Below are positions 52,226 through 60,495 of a DNA stretch of 64,000 nt, in pieces. Position 1 is the first letter of the stretch. Every line of letters begins with the position of its first letter. The notes under the pieces were generated by a model. It was not told where the DNA came from, made no database searches, and saw only the letters and a list, made by a program, of their open reading frames with translations. The DNA comes from Brevibacillus laterosporus DSM 25. Lineage in GTDB: Bacteria; Bacillota; Bacilli; Brevibacillales; Brevibacillaceae. Both the position numbers and the translations under genes were made by a program. The DNA lies in contig NZ_CP017705.1 in assembly GCF_002706795.1 (NCBI RefSeq), positions 886,001-950,000 on the forward strand, read 5' to 3'.

Positions 52226-53041
52226 TTAGTCTTGCAAATCGTCAATCAAGACAATTTTGCCTTCTTCCTTCCAATCTACGCTCGTTTTCAACTGTTCACT
52301 AACAAAACGTAGCGGCAGGAAAAGGCGCCCATTTTTAAGAACAGGTGCAGTTTCTAAAGTGATGTCTTTTCCGTTAACAGTTGCCTCTTTTTTATCCAAA
52401 TATAGAGTGATTGACTGACTGCCACGAGTAATTAATACTGAACGTGTTTTGTCATCCCACTTCACGTCTGCTTTAAGTGCCGCACTGATAACGCGAATCG
52501 GAACCAGTGCTCGTCCCCCCTGCATGAATGGTTTTACATCTGACGTAATGACCTTACCATCTACAAGTGTAGTAATTTCAGTGTTACCGTTTTTCTTTAA
52601 CAGTTTGCCCAGCTTATCAACAGAAGAGCGATCTGCTTTGTTATAGTAACGCTCAACTAGTTCCAGTTGAACCTCTACTGCTTGGGAAATGTCCGCTTGT
52701 TTTTCTAATTCGGATACCAGTGTCTCATATTTAGATTTCTGTTTATCGCTTATCTCTGTAGTATGTTTCAATTCCTGACGTAGCTCGATTAGTTCTTTTT
52801 TCAGCTCGACGTTTTCCAGTACTGGCTTAGCTGAAGAACTATTCTTCGTTGTTTCCTCTTTTTCGGAGGTCTTTTCCTTTTTCATTTCTTTCTCTTCATT
52901 CTTTTTGCTATCTACTGAAACTTCAACTTCTACCTTACCCTTCCCCTTTGCATTTCCGTTGTCTTCCTCTTTAGCTAATACTGCGGGTACGGCTGTTACT
53001 AGAAGAGCAATTGCCAAGGATGCGGATATCAGTTTCTTCAT
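52226..53041 (-). CDS. Secreted protein with copper-amine-oxidase N-terminal-type (stalk) domain
   Basis: 271 residues; AGAGGAG before the ATG. A signal peptide (MKKLISASLAIALLVTAVPA) is followed by a highly charged Lys/Glu coiled-coil region (about 25-125), then a repeat of the Cu-amine-oxidase N-terminal fold (about 155-268): GRALVPIRVISAALKADVKWD and GRLFLPLRFVSEQLKTSVDW. Such domains are frequent in cell-surface proteins of Paenibacillaceae and probably bind the wall or partner proteins; no oxidase activity is implied. It is monocistronic. Confidence 0.87.
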   Translation of the reverse strand: MKKLISASLAIALLVTAVPAVLAKEEDNGNAKGKGKVEVEVSVDSKKNEEKEMKKEKTSEKEETTKNSSSAKPVLENVELKKELIELRQELKHTTEISDKQKSKYETLVSELEKQADISQAVEVQLELVERYYNKADRSSVDKLGKLLKKNGNTEITTLVDGKVITSDVKPFMQGGRALVPIRVISAALKADVKWDDKTRSVLITRGSQSITLYLDKKEATVNGKDITLETAPVLKNGRLFLPLRFVSEQLKTSVDWKEEGKIVLIDDLQD

Positions 53042-53355
53042 CGTTCATTCTCCTCTCAAGATGTATTATTATGCTCTTGCGCATCTCTTGACGAAGAATA
53101 ACGAGACAAGGTTGCGAATCACCGAGCACCTACATATACCTATCTATTTTCACTTAGAACCCATTTGTACAATAGAATAAATCTTCTCCATTACCAGTAA
53201 CACCAATCATACACTCATCTGATTTATCTGGATTAGAAAATACGACCATGCTACCTATTTGTTTTTCCGAACCCAACCATGAATAAGTCGAACTTATGAG
53301 TAAGAAATAATCTGCTACACGATTCATTCCATAAAAGGACGCAAAATGAGAATAC

Positions 53356-53395
53356 AAAAAGTCTCCAGCCCGATTTACTTGCTGGAGAGCTTTTT
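53356..53395. terminator. Bidirectional hairpin terminator
   Basis: 7-bp stem ctccagc/gctggag (53363-53369 / 53381-53387) flanked by A and T runs. The rest of 53042-53643 holds only a doubtful minus-strand frame (53154-53357). Confidence 0.6.
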
Positions 53396-53643
53396 GTTTT
53401 TACAAATAAAGTCTGGCATCTTTATTTGGCATAAGCAACATCACGTCGATCTTTACAAATCGACAGCACCATTGTTCAATCGCTTATGCATGGTTATTTT
53501 ATTGCAAGCACGCTAAAAAGGTTACTTATCCAATAGAAAATCAGCGATTGCCGCTCTACATCCTCACTTCCCCCCCTGTGCGTTGTCTCTTCCCCTACAT
53601 AATAGAAAAATCTAGTGGCTATACTACTCACAGGAGGTGTGCC

Positions 53644-54792
53644 ATGAACAAAATATATATCATGAGCATAAGTATTGGTATCGCATTACTTGCAACATCC
53701 TGTTCTAACATTGGCGGTACAAATCAGAAATCAGGACATACCCAAACAGTTCAAAATGCTGGTGTGAAAAATAAACAATCGAATGTACATCAAATGGCCA
53801 ATAGAGCAACCGTCGCTAAATCCATTAAGGAAGCCCCGTCAACAGTAAATGCACGGTACGTGGAGCCATCGTCTAAAAAAGTTCTCCATTCTGGTGAAAA
53901 AATAGATAGGCTATATAATAGAAATTTGAATGAGAAGTATATCTTGCAACGCCTTACTCCTCGTACGTATTGGGTTCAGAGTAATTTTTACAGTACAACA
54001 TTCTTTGTTGGTAAAAAAGGCGTATTACTGTTCGATCCATTAGAAGATCGCACAGAGCAAATCCTAGCAGCTATTCGTAAGGTGACCAAATTACCAATTA
54101 CCAGCGTCGTCTATTCTCACAATCACGCGGATCACATTGGTGATTCTTCTAAACTACTTGCTACATTAAAGAAGTCAGGAATAAAACCACGCATTGTTGC
54201 AAGTAAAGCTACATCTGACAAGCAGCTCTATCTGAATAGTAAGCTTCCTCGTCCCACTGAGGTTGTTGCCTGGCCAAATGGCTCCTTTAAATTCGAGGAT
54301 TTGACCGTTCAATTACATGGTTTTGCACGAGCTTCTCATTCGGATGATCATTCTGTTTGGTTGCTTAAAGACGAAGGAGTACTTCACGCACCAGACTTGA
54401 TAAACCCAGATCAACCTCCATTTTGGAGATTCGCCGGTTCAGATACCTTCCTTTATCATGAACAGAATCTTCAAGATGCACGTAAGCTGTCGTGGAAATG
54501 GGTAAATGGCGGGCATGGCAACATTGGTGAAAAGAAAGACTTTGACTTTGATCTGACCTTTATCAAAGATCTTAAAAAAGCAGTGGCAGATGCTATGGAA
54601 AGCCAGAAATTCACCGATTTTGTTGACCCTAGTAAGGGGGCTCATACTGCCTTTTTACCTAGCTGGTTAAACGCTGTCTCTAAACAGTCTACCGATACCC
54701 TTCGCCCGAAATATGGAAAATATTACGGTTTTGATTATGCTACACCGTCCAATGCCGAAATGGTAGCTGAATGGATGTTTTCGTATCGTTAA
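53644..54792 (+). CDS. Lipoprotein metallo-beta-lactamase-fold hydrolase
   Basis: 382 residues from the ATG at 53644, with AGGAGG upstream; the frame extends to 53548 but without a ribosome site. A lipoprotein signal with ATSC at residues 17-20 anchors it to the outer membrane face of the cytoplasmic membrane. After a linker the MBL domain begins near residue 85 (YWVQSNFYSTTFFVG), with the metal motif SHNHADHIGD near 160, a later histidine in RASHSDDHSVW and GHGNIGE. The substrate is unknown; the style resembles bacterial MBL hydrolases of the quinoprotein relay or alkylsulfatase-like groups. Monocistronic with a terminator. Confidence 0.82.
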   Translation: MNKIYIMSISIGIALLATSCSNIGGTNQKSGHTQTVQNAGVKNKQSNVHQMANRATVAKSIKEAPSTVNARYVEPSSKKVLHSGEKIDRLYNRNLNEKYILQRLTPRTYWVQSNFYSTTFFVGKKGVLLFDPLEDRTEQILAAIRKVTKLPITSVVYSHNHADHIGDSSKLLATLKKSGIKPRIVASKATSDKQLYLNSKLPRPTEVVAWPNGSFKFEDLTVQLHGFARASHSDDHSVWLLKDEGVLHAPDLINPDQPPFWRFAGSDTFLYHEQNLQDARKLSWKWVNGGHGNIGEKKDFDFDLTFIKDLKKAVADAMESQKFTDFVDPSKGAHTAFLPSWLNAVSKQSTDTLRPKYGKYYGFDYATPSNAEMVAEWMFSYR

Positions 54793-54824
54793 TACCTTAA
54801 ACAAATGATTACTCAAGCATGTAT

Positions 54825-54856
54825 GCCCGCTCTCCATAATCTGAGCGGGCTTTATT
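54825..54856 (+). terminator. Terminator of the MBL lipoprotein gene
   Basis: Perfect 8-bp stem gcccgctc/gagcgggc (54825-54832 / 54843-54850) followed by TTTATT. Confidence 0.85.
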
Positions 54857-54945
54857 CAGTCTTATGGCACGTCTTTCGTTATAAATCCAAACTTTATATA
54901 GTAAGGGCCACTTACAGATCCTGCAAATAAAATCCAAATCCTTGA

Positions 54946-55190
54946 TTGATACCGAAGATAGTAATAACACTAGATTATTTACGTGGGTTCGCTTTAGTAG
55001 GTATTATTCTCATGAACATTATTGCTCTACTTACTATTGGTGATCCGATAGCAAACACGAAAGATGCTTCCTACCAACGTTTTTTATTCTTATTAGTGGA
55101 AGAATAGATTTTTCACCATTTTCTCATTCAGAATCCGAGTATACTCAATGCTTCCACTATTTATTACAATAGAGAGATACGAAATTTAAG
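54946..55190 (+). pseudogene. DUF418 (YeiB-like) membrane protein, N-terminal remnant
   Basis: The plus strand reads LDYLRGFALVGIILMNIIAL (from 54970), the hallmark start of DUF418/YeiB proteins. The match continues as SYQRF, then only after a one-base frame change as LFLLVEE, and after another change as RFFTIFSF, which is the next conserved block of the family. The rest of the roughly 380-residue protein is missing. There is no start codon with a ribosome site. Two frameshifts and truncation make this a decayed gene. Confidence 0.75.
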
Positions 55191-55296
55191 ACGGTAAATA
55201 AAAAGGAAATCTCGGAGGAAAAATGGATAAATTACACATCTCTGTCCCCTCTTCCTATGGTATGATTTTCCTAAATGAAGTAAAGGGGACATCTGT

Positions 55297-55737
55297 GTGA
55301 ATCTTATCTTAAAAGAAATAACTGCTGAAAACTGGGAGGAATGTATTGAACTACAGCCCCATGAGGATCAAGAAGTATTTATCGCCTCAAATCTATATTC
55401 CTTAGCACAGTCAAAATTCTTACCTAACTTTGAAACTCTTGCTGTATACAAAGATCAAAAAATGGTGGGGTTTGTCATGTTCGGAAAAGATCCAGATGAT
55501 TCGCAATACTGGATTTATAGACTTATGATCGATGCAAGCCACCAAGGAAAAGGTTATGGTAGTGAAACAATGAAACAGGTGATAGAAAGAATAAAAGCAA
55601 AACCTGATACCACAGATATTATGGTAGCCTATCATCCAGAAAATCAGGCCGCTGCCTATCTTTACAAAAAACTAGACTTTAAAATTCTTGGCAATGCTCC
55701 ATGGGGTGAAATTATGACACGACTCTCAAAGAATTGA
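55297..55737 (+). CDS. GNAT family N-acetyltransferase (polyamine/SpeG-BltD-like)
   Basis: 146 residues from a GTG at 55297 with AAAGGGG upstream. The GNAT core is present: beta-4 with YWIYRLMIDASHQGKGYG (acetyl-CoA pyrophosphate loop Q-x-x-G-x-G type near residue 88) and the C-terminal AAAYLYKKLDFKILG. The opening ITAENWEECIELQ resembles diamine/spermidine acetyltransferases such as BltD and PaiA. It should transfer an acetyl group to a small amine; substrate not certain. It lies alone between two gene remnants. Confidence 0.85.
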   Translation: MNLILKEITAENWEECIELQPHEDQEVFIASNLYSLAQSKFLPNFETLAVYKDQKMVGFVMFGKDPDDSQYWIYRLMIDASHQGKGYGSETMKQVIERIKAKPDTTDIMVAYHPENQAAAYLYKKLDFKILGNAPWGEIMTRLSKN

Positions 55738-55745
55738 ATCAGCAA

Positions 55746-55936
55746 TGAATTTGAACACGAGACCCACTGCAATCTATGCAAACTAAGATGAGGTTGCCGG
55801 AGGGATATTTCGGTATGGATTGTCCCTTAACTACAAAGTCCCAGATGATCTGGCTATTTTAGGTCAAACAAACCAGCCAATCGGAATAGGATTGGGTTTA
55901 TCCACAGTAGATCATCAGCTTAATTTTAATATATAG
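55746..55936 (+). pseudogene. LacI-family regulator, C-terminal remnant
   Basis: In one frame the strand reads TRPTAIYAN, an in-frame TAA, then DEVAGGIFRYGLSLNYKVP, DDLAILGQTNQPIG and GLSTVDHQLNFNI before the stop at 55936. The series TAIxAxxDExAxG, VPDDLAIxG and LSTVDHQ is typical of the effector domain of LacI/PurR regulators. The DNA-binding domain and most of the core are absent and a stop interrupts the piece. The following stretch to 56190 shows no gene. Confidence 0.72.
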
Positions 55937-56190
55937 TCAAGTAGAATAGCCCTGTAGCTTTTTGACTCAGGGCTTAAAATAGACTCCAAATTCTAGTAGA
56001 GGGTGTGTGCGGCATACGTCTACACCTTTCAGCAGACATTCCCAGCAATACTTATAACCTAGAAGATATAGGTGAAAATCTCCTTGTATAAATACTCCTC
56101 TGCATTCTGAATTCTTATCCCGTTACATTCAACAAAATAATCATAGTGTCTTTTCAGCCATGTAAATGATCTATCTCGACTTGTAGTTGA

Positions 56191-56481
56191 TTAAAGATCA
56201 TGTAACTCTATTTTCTCTAACTCTTTCCGTCTTTTATCCTTAACAGATGTTCTTCCCTTAATCCAGACCAGTAATAAAAGTGCTGTCCCACCTAAAGCTG
56301 CCAATATCATTGACATTTCCTTACCTTCATTAAATAATCCAGTCAGCTTTCCATACACAAAACATGCAATGTATATCACTGGTAAGATAGCTCCCCAATA
56401 TGTGTTATTTCTTCTGGATAGGTAATATTGAATCCCCAATATGACAACTCCCACTACGAATTGCAACGCGTGAACCATCAA
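56191..56481 (-). CDS. Small membrane protein, partner of DUF2089 protein
   Basis: 96 residues with three hydrophobic segments (ALQFVVGVVILGIQYYL, WGAILPVIYIACFVYG, MILAALGGTALLLLVWI) and a charged C-terminal tail (KDKRRKELEKIELHD). Its ATG overlaps the stop of the DUF2089 gene upstream by 4 bases (ATGA), so the two are co-translated. I recognise no family; the pairing suggests a membrane-linked regulator set. Confidence 0.7.
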   Translation of the reverse strand: MMVHALQFVVGVVILGIQYYLSRRNNTYWGAILPVIYIACFVYGKLTGLFNEGKEMSMILAALGGTALLLLVWIKGRTSVKDKRRKELEKIELHDL

Positions 56482-56777
56482 TTATCAGCTCTTTCCTTTT
56501 TATATTTATCTATAATTATTTTTGCTACTTCAAGGCTAATACGCTCATCAATTACTAGATTTTTAATCATATGAACGAACTCTACTTCGTCTTCCTTGCT
56601 ATGCAGTTCAATTTTTTTAATTAATCGATCCAGCTTAGCTCTAACCGTCGGATAAGAAACATCATATATTGTTGACATATTCTTTAGAGAACCCGAATTT
56701 ATAATAAATTTTCTTATGAATTCGAGTGACTCCTTATCTAAAGCCAAGATCCAAGATGGAATTTCTTCACGCTCCAT
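56478..56777 (-). CDS. DUF2089 family protein
   Basis: 99 residues; GGGGAGG before the ATG. The motif PSWILALDKESLEFIRKFII with SGSLKNMSTIYDVSYPTVRAKLD is the DUF2089 core: a short helical region followed by a putative helix-turn-helix. The usual N-terminal zinc ribbon of longer members is absent. It is the first gene of a two-gene operon with a small membrane protein and may be its transcriptional or sigma-like regulator; in B. subtilis-like genomes such pairs are common but little studied. Confidence 0.75.
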   Translation of the reverse strand: MEREEIPSWILALDKESLEFIRKFIINSGSLKNMSTIYDVSYPTVRAKLDRLIKKIELHSKEDEVEFVHMIKNLVIDERISLEVAKIIIDKYKKERADN

Positions 56778-57084
56778 CAGCTCACCTCCCCTTTAATTAT
56801 ATTAATCTAAACTTAAATTTTATTCAAGTTTTTTTAAATATTTTTCAATAAATACTCAAGGGCTGTTGTAGATCGGTCAGACACTTCACAAATGATAATT
56901 TTAAAGTGAAGAAGGATCGAGGTTGACGATTAGCTCGGCAATCGAAGTTCGTTCTGTTCAAAATCCTTACATAGAATGAACAGAGGACAAAACTTGTAAA
57001 TAAGTAAGCAATTTATCAAAATACCTACATTTAGCTTTTTATGCTATATTATTTTCATACTATTCAGAAATAGGTGGTGATTCT
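56778..57084. other. Divergent intergenic region
   Basis: AT-rich, between the DUF2089 operon and a short secreted peptide gene. I see no gene and no clear hairpin. Confidence 0.4.
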
Positions 57085-57222
57085 ATGAAAAAGTGGTTGG
57101 TAATGGGACTTACTGCTCTTATGCTTCTTTCCCTTTCTACTTCTGTTTTTGCTACATCCTCAGCTACCCAAGTTGGTGGTATTTACGAATGCACAGATCC
57201 TCTTAACCCAGATAATTGTTAA
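57085..57222 (+). CDS. Short secreted peptide precursor
   Basis: 45 codons: ATG at 57085, stop at 57222, AGGTGG 7 bases upstream. The product starts MKKWLVMGLTALMLLSLS, a textbook signal peptide ending near VFA, and leaves a mature peptide of about 21 residues with GGIYECTDPLNPDNC at its C-terminus (two cysteines, possibly disulfide-bonded). Size and layout recall Phr-type signal precursors or small secreted peptides, but no Rap-like receptor is adjacent. Function unknown. Confidence 0.65.
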   Translation: MKKWLVMGLTALMLLSLSTSVFATSSATQVGGIYECTDPLNPDNC

Positions 57223-57266
57223 CTTTCCCCTCTTCAACTAGCATCATGCTTGGAAGTAGGCTTTAA

Positions 57267-57608
57267 TGGACTACTTGTGTACTACAGAATGATTTCCACA
57301 GTAGCTGGCTTGGAAAACAAGATTTTTACCTATATAATCTGAATTCCTTAGTCGGTGAGCGAAGCCTTGTAGGTAAGAAAGACCTGCAAGGCCTCACTAC
57401 TGTCATTAGAGGTCAGGAAAAATTACAACTCCGGTTTTCCTTCGTGCTACCATTAGAACCGAAAGATTTAGCTTACGAAAAGCTAGAATTGACAAAAAAG
57501 AAGCCTTTGCAAGCACGCAAAGACTTCAACCTTCACCATATAATTGTTCCTTTGTCTATATGCTGCAATGAAACTTTACTAGTAAGTTTGATTTATTTAG
57601 CATCGTAA
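57267..57608 (+). pseudogene. Unassigned gene remnant, start lost
   Basis: An open frame of 113 codons follows a TAA at 57264 and ends at 57608. It has no early ATG, GTG or TTG, yet reads like protein: FHSSWLGKQDFYLYNLNSLV, then LQGLTTVIRGQEKLQLRFSF and LPLEPKDLAYEKLELTKKK. I cannot name the family. It probably is the 3' part of a decayed extracellular-type gene in the same orientation as the short peptide gene. Confidence 0.4.
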
Positions 57609-57618
57609 AGGCTTTCTG

Positions 57619-58432
57619 CTATTTAATAAGTTGCTCTTTAGTAACATCCTTGGACCTCGTCATCACGCTGTAGCTCAGCTTCGTGCCATTTTTCAACCAT
57701 TCAATTTGTTGACTATATACTTTATCATGATCCCATAAAAGGTACGCAGCTTCATTTTTCTCGGACTTTCACCTTCTCCATCTTGTCAAAACTGCCAACT
57801 GTCGAAATTTTATCTCCTACTCCTTCTTCATTTCTGACTTGAACCATGACTTTATCTTTCTCACCTTTGTAAAAGAAAGTACTTTCTTTTAATACATCCG
57901 TTAATAGAAGCTCTTTAACGATTAGCTCTTTCATGTTTTTTTCTGCTTCTGCTTTCAGTGCGTCAGCATTAAAATCTCTCTTTTCTTGATAATCAACATA
58001 AGCCTCTGAGAATTTATACCCTCCAGCTAGTTCAGTAAGAAGAACGAATTTTTCTCCTATTTTTGCTTGTACCTCTGCCAAATTCATAGAATGGAACGGT
58101 TGCTGGATCACATGAGTTAAGACAAAATTACTATTCTCAAGAGAACCCCCATTTTCTGATAGCTTAGGAGTAACATAGACAACTGCCGCCGTACCCGGCT
58201 TCAGTTTATCCATGACGTTGTTTACTATTTCCATTTGTCTTTCCGATTCTCTTTCCTCTGCTTCCTTTTGTTTTTCATCTAAATTGTCTATTGTAGTAAA
58301 ACTAAAAAGTAAACTGATATCAAAGACCCAAAATACAAGAGAGCGACTAAAATATAAGCAGTAAAAAGATGGACGACTTCTATTGCAACTGTATTGATTG
58401 TGGCAGGAACAGCAGGAATGTGGAAGGGACAA
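57619..58432 (-). pseudogene. DUF4367-type (anti-sigma/lipoprotein-like) gene, frameshifted
   Basis: The middle part is one long frame (57752-58432) with LDEKQKEAEERESERQMEI and KPGTAAVVYVTPKLSEN. Its stop is bypassed by a one-base shift: the next frame continues without break as EAAYLLWDHDKVYSQQIEWL, LKNGTKLSYSVMT and DVTKEQLIK to a TAG at 57619-57621, which has the form of a DUF4367 C-terminus. At the other end, the first 45 residues of the long frame are Cys/Ser-rich and non-biological, while another frame there gives a membrane segment. So at least two frame changes separate a membrane N-terminus, the body and the C-terminus. Confidence 0.6.
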
Positions 58433-58766
58433 GAATTATTTTCTGCAAAAATACCGTTTTTCATATGACAGAGAGGGTGCTGTATAAATATCTGAACTAG
58501 GTCAATATTTGCAATTAAGTGTAATTATCTTGTTAGGCATGGACTTTTCGATAAGGGAATGGAGTTTTTCTTTTTATAGATATTCTTAGAAAATAATTAC
58601 ATAACCCCATCGTTATTTACAAATATATACAATTGAAGTAATATAGTTAACAACTATCACATATTATTAATGAGGGACTTGTAACCTGCTCTATGCTTAG
58701 CTACTCCTTTAACTCCATCAGCAGTTAGAAATAGACACTAAAGGTCTTTCAATTGTTAATAAAAAT

Positions 58767-59276
58767 TTGAAAACTGTTAGAGAGAATGTATTTTTGGATG
58801 AGGATGGATTTTATCACCTAAAACCTGAGTTAAAAGAGCTACTGGGTGAAGAAGAGTATGAATTCTTTGTGAAATCTAACGAAAAAATTAATCAACTTAT
58901 TAAAGATGGGGTCATTAAAGTTGATGAAGATGGTCAGATTATTAAAAACGCTAGCAAATTGAAAGTAAAAGCTTCCGAAGATGCTTATGAGGAGTTTGAA
59001 TATTTTTGGTGGGGTACGCATTATGTTCTAAATAGAAAACAAGCTGATAACTTTCAGCAATCACTAGAGGATGCCGAAGAAGCATATGATTTTTACTCCA
59101 TTGCTTTAATTATGGTTCCCGAAATATACTATTCGAAACTCCTCTCTCTTACAACTCAATTACTTAGCAAACGCGCTAGTAGCATAGCTAAGAAGATAGA
59201 TAAAAACAAGACCAAAAAAGGTGTCTATTGTGATTTTGGGTGGGATGGATTTACAACTAATATTTACGGGCGTTAA
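58767..59276 (+). CDS. WWG-motif protein, paralogue of the secreted protein at 45915-46583; N-terminus probably lost
   Basis: 169 residues from a TTG at 58767 without a ribosome site. The frame stays open upstream to about 58707, but there is no ATG. The body aligns by eye with the 45.9-kb protein: NVFLDEDGFYHLK against YVLVNNEGFFEFD, EYFWWGTHYVLNRKQADN against TTYWWGYSRKLDSCEANK, and GVYCDFGWDGFTTNIY against GVVLDMTWAYIFDI. A hydrophobic signal-peptide-like piece (CLATPLTPSAV) lies just upstream in another frame, so a frameshift may have removed the secretion signal. A terminator and a small membrane protein gene follow. Unknown family; toxin-like by analogy only. Confidence 0.5.
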   Translation: MKTVRENVFLDEDGFYHLKPELKELLGEEEYEFFVKSNEKINQLIKDGVIKVDEDGQIIKNASKLKVKASEDAYEEFEYFWWGTHYVLNRKQADNFQQSLEDAEEAYDFYSIALIMVPEIYYSKLLSLTTQLLSKRASSIAKKIDKNKTKKGVYCDFGWDGFTTNIYGR

Positions 59277-59289
59277 TTAACTGGATTTA

Positions 59290-59311
59290 AAAGCCGCATA
59301 TTTGCGGCTTT
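59290..59311 (+). terminator. Terminator after the WWG-motif gene
   Basis: Perfect 9-bp stem aaagccgca/tgcggcttt (59290-59298 / 59303-59311) with a 4-base loop. Confidence 0.7.
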
Positions 59312-59338
59312 ACTTCATTATTAGGAGGGTTGTTTGGA

Positions 59339-59608
59339 ATGAATGTAACCGCAACGAATATTGGATTGTTTTTAGTTATTGCAATACTGTTAGTTTCTTT
59401 ATTTTTTACAAATAGAAAAAATCCAAAAAAATCGTCAGTTAAAATCTATATACTCAACATTATTATTCTGAGTATTATCTTAGGCAACTATTTCTATAAC
59501 AACTATAGTGGACTTAACTCTATTTTTATACCTATCGTTTATATTCTGGTGATATTATTGAACCTCCAGCAAATTATAAGAGGATTAAAAAATAATAACT
59601 TGAAATAA
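59339..59608 (+). CDS. Small membrane protein, candidate immunity partner
   Basis: 89 residues from the ATG at 59339 (AGGAGGG about 10 bases upstream; a TTG at 59330 is too close). Three hydrophobic segments (IGLFLVIAILLVSLFF, IYILNIIILSIILGNYF, IFIPIVYILVILLNL) separated by a basic loop NRKNPKKSS. It is downstream of the WWG-motif gene, as another small membrane protein is at 45.6-45.8 kb. An immunity role is a positional hypothesis. Confidence 0.6.
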   Translation: MNVTATNIGLFLVIAILLVSLFFTNRKNPKKSSVKIYILNIIILSIILGNYFYNNYSGLNSIFIPIVYILVILLNLQQIIRGLKNNNLK

Positions 59609-59639
59609 TTTGATCCTGATTATAGTATTATGTAAAATC

Positions 59640-59669
59640 AAACGTCCGAATTTGAGAATTCGGACGTTT
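59640..59669. terminator. Bidirectional terminator
   Basis: Perfect 13-bp stem (59640-59652 / 59657-59669) with a 4-base loop between two converging genes. Confidence 0.75.
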
Positions 59670-59688
59670 CGCTGTTATTAGCCATTAT

Positions 59689-60096
59689 TTATTCTTGTTT
59701 GAAATATGTAGGCTTTATTCTAATACTTTGGATTTCACCTTTTTTTGTCATGTGTACATAGGCTACTGTTCCATCCTCCTTCTCCATGATATAAGACCCA
59801 TATCTATGTTTAATTTCTTTGGTTGCTGGAGTAAATTCATTACTATTCATTCCAAAAGCTTTTTCTAAAATTATGTTTGCCTTTTTCGTCACTTCAGAAT
59901 CTGATATTTTTTTATCTGGCCAATCAAAATCATTATATCTCAAAACCAAGCTATACACCCGGCCAGTTTTTGCTCCTATGTTGATATAATCACCATCTTG
60001 AGTCGAAAATCCCCACTGGTCTTCATAAACGCCACTAGCCAATGGTCCATGAAAGAGCAGACTTGTTGCAAAAAGTGACAAAACAACCTTCTTCAT
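59689..60096 (-). CDS. Secreted YcdB/PepSY-like protein
   Basis: 135 residues; a signal peptide (MKKVVLSLFATSLLFHG) leads into YINIGAKTGRVYSLVLRY and a DSEVTKKANIILEKAFG helix, the pattern of the YcdB/YcdC PepSY-like fold, followed by a beta-rich end (VAYVHMTKKGEIQSIRI). Only one such unit is present. The ribosome site is weak (AAGG about 13 bases upstream). PepSY-type domains are thought to inhibit or fold extracellular proteases; no protease gene is nearby. Confidence 0.6.
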   Translation of the reverse strand: MKKVVLSLFATSLLFHGPLASGVYEDQWGFSTQDGDYINIGAKTGRVYSLVLRYNDFDWPDKKISDSEVTKKANIILEKAFGMNSNEFTPATKEIKHRYGSYIMEKEDGTVAYVHMTKKGEIQSIRIKPTYFKQE

Positions 60097-60324
60097 TTTT
60101 CTCTTTCATCCTTTCTACTCACATATATCCATGAGCATTAGTCTAATAACTTTCATTGGCTGAAATTTTTTGTGAATACCAATTTGCAGTATGAACGATT
60201 CTTTCACTTTCTTCTAGCCATGCTAAGTACTATCATACCAAATTTTATGAAAATAGAGTAAATGAGCCCTTCTTTATTGGAGGGCTTCATGTAATAAATG
60301 TTTCACGTATAAAAGCAGTGCAGA

Positions 60325-60359
60325 AAAAGTCCTGACAGCATTTTAGCGTCAGGACTTTT
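60325..60359. terminator. Hairpin terminator
   Basis: Perfect 12-bp stem aaaagtcctgac/gtcaggactttt (60325-60336 / 60348-60359). A weaker hairpin lies at 60266-60287. Nothing else is seen in 60097-60495. Confidence 0.65.
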
Positions 60360-60495
60360 CTATCTCCCGCTCCAAGTCTATAAATCATAAGTGGTTATTA
60401 GAAGAATGTATGCTGGAATTTTCTCACCGGTTCTTCCTGTAAGCTGTACTGATCCAATCAGAATGACAATTACTATTCACCATGCCTAGTACCAT

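Noticed and set aside
53154-53357. Minus-strand frame of 67 codons
   Set aside because: Its TTG start lies inside a terminator hairpin and no ribosome site precedes it or the internal ATG; kept only as a doubtful frame.
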